64,000 bases of DNA from a virus: the IMG/VR virus record IMGVR_UViG_3300040801_004314, positions 36,665 through 100,664 of that record; one strand, given 5' to 3'. The translations under genes were made by a program, and so were the position numbers. Numbering within the stretch: position 1 is the first letter of the stretch; every line of letters begins with the position of its first letter. The notes beneath the pieces are model-generated. The model was not told where the DNA came from, searched no databases, and saw only the letters and a program-made list of their open reading frames with translations. Of the stretch, positions 61,531 to 64,000 are shown in pieces.

Positions 61531-64000
61531 TTACTGTACTGGTGTTGTATAAATAGGTGTTAATGGTGATCTTAGACTGGGTAAGCTATCTATTTGGTTT
61601 ACAGAACTCATTCCTAAATCATTCAAACCTTTAAGTTCATAATTTTTAATATCTCTATATATTTCACCATAACCATTATCAGATGTAACTTCTATAGCTA
61701 TAAATGGATCTATGTTTGAGTCTACGGTAAAACTATATGGTAGCAAGTTATCACCTTTTCTAAACTCATTTATTGTTTGAACTGGTTCTAAATCTATTTT
61801 TATCCATTGAGATATGTTAAGCCATGATTGTGGGCTTACACTAGGTGGCATTTGACTACTCACACCATTCTCACCCCTATATGAATAGTAATTCCTATCA
61901 TATAAAACTATTGTACCTGCTTCGTATAATGTATTTGGTGACCATGGTAAAGCAGAATCATATTTCCTTGGATTGTTTGTTCTATTTCCATCATTTACAG
62001 ATTCGTATATGAAGTCAAAGTATTTAACCTTATCTCCTTTGTTATAAGATTTGAAAGCTTCCCATTCTTTATATGTTTTATATGTTCTTACAGTCACATC
62101 AAAACTATCTGGAAGTTCTAACACTGTATTTTCTATGCTTTCAACAGGATCTATTAGCATATCTTCTTTCCCAACACCCTTTATTATACTATAAAAGTCA
62201 ATAGAACAATTATAAACAGTAGAACCTGAATTAACTGGCATCAAATACACCTCGTTCATTTTAAATGTTATCGGTGTCATATTCTCTTTTATATTTATTA
62301 TTCTTATATCATGTAGTCTATGTTGTATATAGTCAGAAGTTTTTACATATGCCTTTCCTGTTATATCCTCAATCTCATGCGTTAAAGGAATGATATTATT
62401 TTTTAACCAATATTTTAAACCTTGTAATTTTATAATAACCTCATCTAACGTATAATCTAATACATTATTACCGTCTTTATCAGTTATGTTGTAAGTTAAA
62501 TTGAAGAGTTTAGTATCCTCATAATTTTCATTAGGGTATGTCCCTTTTATGAAATCGTTTTCCTCCCAACCTTCGACTGTGTTATCAAAGATGTCAGGTA
62601 TTTCGACTTTAAAAAGCTTAGAAAAGTTTTCAGATTCAGGATTTATATTTCTATAATACTCGTTGAGTTGTAAATCATTATATCCAAAGAAATTAATTGC
62701 ATTTATAATAGACTTATATGCACCTATGTATGGATATATTAAGTGCTTAGTCATCATTAACTCTTTTCTTTTCTTATTTAGAAAAGTCCAGTCTATACCA
62801 CCTTCTTGGATATCATATTGTTTGAATATAAATACCTCATCAGGACCTATAAGTTTACCAACATTCCCCAATTCTATTTTAAAACGCTCATCCTCTTCTT
62901 CTGTCTGTCCATAAACATTAAATCGCCCAATTTCTTTGTCAGATATTTTGAAGGTTGTGTTGAGGTAAGTTACATCATTAATATTAGGGTAGTCTATAAC
63001 TCTAGTGTTTTCTTCTACTAAGAAATCCCCCTCGTTTATGAAATCTAATATAATACTTTTTGTGAAAACTTGCCTTATTTTAAATACAGAAGACATGTTA
63101 TCAGAAGAATATTGGTTAAACTCATTAGTTATATCATTTAAATAGATGACTAATAGTTGTTCAGGCTTTAAGTTCCTATTTAAGAAATTTTCATTTGAGT
63201 CTTGATTTATTGTTATTTTACCATATCTATCATTTTTAGTTTCGATAGTTTCAAAATTTATATTAGTAAATTCATCACTTTTTATATCAAATCTTATTTC
63301 TTCTTTTTTGAATAAACGAAGTGTTGATTTATAAGCACCCTCATTCTCTGATTTGTACCCAATGAATAATTCAAGTGGCTCTACATCAGTTGATATTTCA
63401 TCTTGATCGTCTATAAATGGTATGTCATAAGATATCTTATCGAATATTGTTTGTTGGTACTCTGGTAAAAAAACTTTACTCTTGTCTTTGTTCTTGTTTT
63501 TATTTAATACTATTTTATCTAAAGGCTTAACTCCTTTATAAGCATAAACACCATCCTTATCAAGTTGTTCACCAGAAAAGTCATACATAAAAAATTCAGG
63601 TGTGTTATCATCTTCCCACTTCCAATATAGTTCTGTTTGAATACCACCTTCAAAATTCTCACGTGGTTTTCTTATATATTCTTTTGTTTTCAACCACATA
63701 TCTTCACGTGGTGTATAGTCTGGATCTAGTGTTCCATATAAATTCTCACCAACTAGCTGTGGGTTTACATCTAAAGGCTTTATAACGCTATTTAAGGTGA
63801 CAGATACCTCAATTAACGTTCTGTTATCTGGTTGAATAGCCCACATTGAGTTTCTTTGAGGGTTATTAATTATCCTTGTTGCTCCTGATGTTAGATTTTG
63901 AGTATGTACCACTGCCCCTGATGACGGGTTTATAACATATAAAACATCTATATTTTGTGCAGTTAAATATAAATCCCCATCAAATTGATTTAATCCTAAG
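61531..64000 (-). CDS. Baseplate/tail structural protein, N-terminus beyond the window (partial)
   Basis: The frame is open to the right edge (coding begins LGLNQFDGDLYLTAQ in the part before the first internal GTG), so the gene continues outside. The visible 823 residues include beta-propeller-like start (NIDVLYVINPSSGAVVHTQN), an all-beta middle and two aromatic-rich modules near the C-terminus (FKSYNKGDKVKYFDFIYESV ... NNPRKYDSALPWSPN, and LYEAGTIVLYDRNYYSY), of a form seen in chitin/cellulose-binding modules. Likely a baseplate wedge or tail adhesin. Family not firmly recognised. Confidence 0.6.
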   Translation of the reverse strand, partial: LGLNQFDGDLYLTAQNIDVLYVINPSSGAVVHTQNLTSGATRIINNPQRNSMWAIQPDNRTLIEVSVTLNSVIKPLDVNPQLVGENLYGTLDPDYTPREDMWLKTKEYIRKPRENFEGGIQTELYWKWEDDNTPEFFMYDFSGEQLDKDGVYAYKGVKPLDKIVLNKNKNKDKSKVFLPEYQQTIFDKISYDIPFIDDQDEISTDVEPLELFIGYKSENEGAYKSTLRLFKKEEIRFDIKSDEFTNINFETIETKNDRYGKITINQDSNENFLNRNLKPEQLLVIYLNDITNEFNQYSSDNMSSVFKIRQVFTKSIILDFINEGDFLVEENTRVIDYPNINDVTYLNTTFKISDKEIGRFNVYGQTEEEDERFKIELGNVGKLIGPDEVFIFKQYDIQEGGIDWTFLNKKRKELMMTKHLIYPYIGAYKSIINAINFFGYNDLQLNEYYRNINPESENFSKLFKVEIPDIFDNTVEGWEENDFIKGTYPNENYEDTKLFNLTYNITDKDGNNVLDYTLDEVIIKLQGLKYWLKNNIIPLTHEIEDITGKAYVKTSDYIQHRLHDIRIINIKENMTPITFKMNEVYLMPVNSGSTVYNCSIDFYSIIKGVGKEDMLIDPVESIENTVLELPDSFDVTVRTYKTYKEWEAFKSYNKGDKVKYFDFIYESVNDGNRTNNPRKYDSALPWSPNTLYEAGTIVLYDRNYYSYRGENGVSSQMPPSVSPQSWLNISQWIKIDLEPVQTINEFRKGDNLLPYSFTVDSNIDPFIAIEVTSDNGYGEIYRDIKNYELKGLNDLGMSSVNQIDSLPSLRSPLTPIYTTPVQ

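Overview
The window is a very AT-rich stretch of a large T4-like (myovirus) phage genome. The hallmark genes are a prohead scaffold candidate next to a gp23-type major capsid protein, a UvsX-type recombinase, a gp41-type helicase, a family B DNA polymerase N-terminal half, NrdA, ThyA, a tape-measure-like protein, tail fibre proteins and an edge-truncated baseplate protein. A Bacteroidetes (probably flavobacterial) host is suggested by three things: TAnnTTTG-type promoter boxes (five copies of TATATTTG at gene starts), A-rich leaders without Shine-Dalgarno sequences, and BACON-like domains on the tail fibre. No tRNA gene, rRNA gene or CRISPR array was seen.

Layout. 0-5 kb: scaffold, major capsid protein, a homing endonuclease. 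5-10 kb: an accessory region with a peptidase, a ParB-like protein, a structured gap holding an orphan coding-like fragment, and small genes separated by attC-like inverted repeats, then a NADAR protein. 10-16 kb: UvsX, a RuvC-like nuclease and several proteins with N-termini like T4 capsid-targeting sequences. 16-22 kb: leftward tail fibre and adhesin genes. 22-30 kb: a gp26-like baseplate protein, NrdA, and the replicative helicase divided between two genes by an atypically split intein. 30-37 kb: a beta-class methyltransferase, a DinG/XPD-like helicase, and an ordered nuclease, SF2 helicase, methyltransferase operon. 37-42 kb: a family B polymerase that stops after motif A, flanked by two homing endonucleases. 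42-46 kb: ThyA, a 2H phosphoesterase and small proteins. 46-52 kb: a five-gene glycosyltransferase cluster, one member frameshifted. 52-56.7 kb: unknown proteins, including one with family A polymerase-like motifs and one resembling an RNA-ligase fold. 56.7-64 kb: tape measure and tail genes, then a leftward baseplate gene running off the end.

Organisation. Several convergent gene pairs share one symmetric hairpin terminator. Most divergent pairs share a short AT palindrome with the core TTTAATATATA, a candidate phage promoter. Mobile modules (split intein, three homing endonucleases sharing one C-terminal domain, cassette-like small genes) sit at or beside essential replication and capsid genes.

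The observations most worth following are the split intein, the truncated polymerase, the Type ISP-like trio, the set of capsid-targeting tags, the family A-like palm protein, the attC-like cassettes and the Mom/GNAT-like endonuclease domain.
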